Shown one piece after another: positions 58,641 through 59,391 of a stretch of 59,391 nucleotides of DNA (the first letter of the stretch is position 1; every line of letters begins with the position of its first letter). The position numbers were made by a program, and so were the translations under genes. The notes under the pieces are model-generated. The model saw only the letters and a list, made by a program, of their open reading frames with translations. It searched no databases and was not told the DNA's origin. Where the stretch lies: assembly GCA_015680685.1 (NCBI GenBank), contig MNCI01023815.1, positions 457,310 to 516,700 of the forward strand. The letters run 5' to 3'. Origin of the DNA: Gnetum montanum. Taxonomy: Eukaryota > Streptophyta > Gnetopsida > Gnetales > Gnetaceae.

Positions 58641-59391
58641 TAATACAGTTTTTGTTATAATAGTTAAAAAATTCCTTCATTTAGGTTTCTTTTTTTTTTA
58701 TAAAATTTATATATGAATTAGGCCAATATGTTTCTTGAGTAGCTTTGTCTGAATGTATGTTTTAGGCATAAAATTTTGTAGGGAGAGGCAGGATGAGGGG
58801 TAGAGCCAAAGACATTTGAGAAAGAACAGTAATGGCTACAGTTGAAGCTGCAGCTTGAAGGGAAGGGTCTTCTAAAGTTTCTGTGTCAACAATAGCCTTT
58901 GGTTATTGGAATCTCTTTCTAGAAACAAACTTTCTGCAAGTCTTTTTATGTGTGTTTTTGTTAATTTTTTATAGTGAATTGTAATGTGTTGAACATTACA
59001 TTTTGATGATTTTGTGCAATTTTCATAGTTTCACTTCAAGTTAAGCTCTTCTCTCATCAGTACTTAGCATGCTTTCCTATACATTTGCATTCCCAATGCA
59101 AAAACATTCCAAAGTTTGGTTTTGTTCTTTNGTTTTCCTCGGCATTGGCTAGGATCATCACAGCATGATCTTGTCAGAGATCTTCCCAGGGTCTAGGCTG
59201 TCAGAGGTGCAGAAGTTTTCATTTTTAAAATTCACCAAGTTAACAACCATATCATCCATTAGATTCCATCAATCAAAGAATATGTACATAAAAAAAAGGC
59301 CTCACTGCATGCGAGAAGGTAAGAAGAAATTATCAAATTTAAACTCTTTAAGTCCTCCCAATAAGCAAGAAAAATTGTTAAAATTATGACC
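58641..59391. other. AT-rich spacer at the right edge
   Basis: No gene, repeat or element recognised. One N at 59131. Short open frames at 59165 lack any signature. Confidence 0.5.

Overview
This is plant nuclear DNA: about 49 kb of old, partly nested LTR retrotransposons, followed by one intact host gene with 20 coding exons (a mitochondrial/peroxisomal fission dynamin, DRP3 type) and a decayed subtilase gene. Plant-type Ty3/Gypsy lineages, the plant DRP3 protein and canonical GT-AG introns place it in a seed plant with a large, slowly purged genome. A gymnosperm is possible, but the sequence does not fix the taxon. There are no tRNA, rRNA, bacterial, plastid or CRISPR features. Runs of N lie at 12799, 21094, 35312-35315, 42025 and 59131.

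Layout. (1) 1 to ~12.5 kb is a Tat/Ogre-lineage Ty3/Gypsy element on the + strand: the end of the protease (1-663), a 5.7-kb gap, RT, RNase H, a second archaeal-type RNase H and integrase (6402-9889), a repeat-rich 3' region, and an LTR (~10817-12497) followed by a PBS-like site. The gap holds the most unusual object here: a gene on the opposite strand (1267-5719, minus) with a TATA box, about seven exons with canonical splice sites, a large protein of unknown function ending in a coiled coil, and a poly(A) signal. The 10-bp palindrome GCGTATACGC occurs seven times in its first intron and seven times in the LTR upstream of the LTR TATA box. A degenerate motif ending in TAAACT recurs in every non-coding spacer of the element. 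(2) ~12.5-35.2 kb holds Athila-like elements: the 3' half of element A (ORF3 plus LTR), element B (17937-35154; gag, RT, integrase, ORF3) interrupted by a 2.7-kb solo LTR, and minus-strand element C nested in B's 3' LTR. (3) 35.2-38.6 kb is AT-rich, with an AG microsatellite and a tandem array of tRNA-derived SINE-like units. (4) 38672-45668 is minus-strand element D: gag and protease but no RT, integrase or ORF3, flanked by a perfect 51-bp duplication. (5) 45.7-48.3 kb is AT-rich spacer ending in a 330-bp tandem duplication at the DRP3 promoter. (6) 48920-56511 is DRP3; one intron carries an RTE-type LINE tail and an unrecognised coding-like piece. (7) ~57.9-58.64 kb is a subtilase pseudogene.

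The retroelements are mostly dead. The Tat pol frame stays open for 3.5 kb except for four stop codons, each explicable by a C-to-T change. The Athila-like copies also carry frameshifts, deletions and nested insertions. The only gene that looks functional for the host is DRP3. The best candidate for something undescribed is the Tat-borne antisense gene with its shared palindrome arrays. A second is the large coiled-coil ORF3 in the env position of the Athila-like elements.
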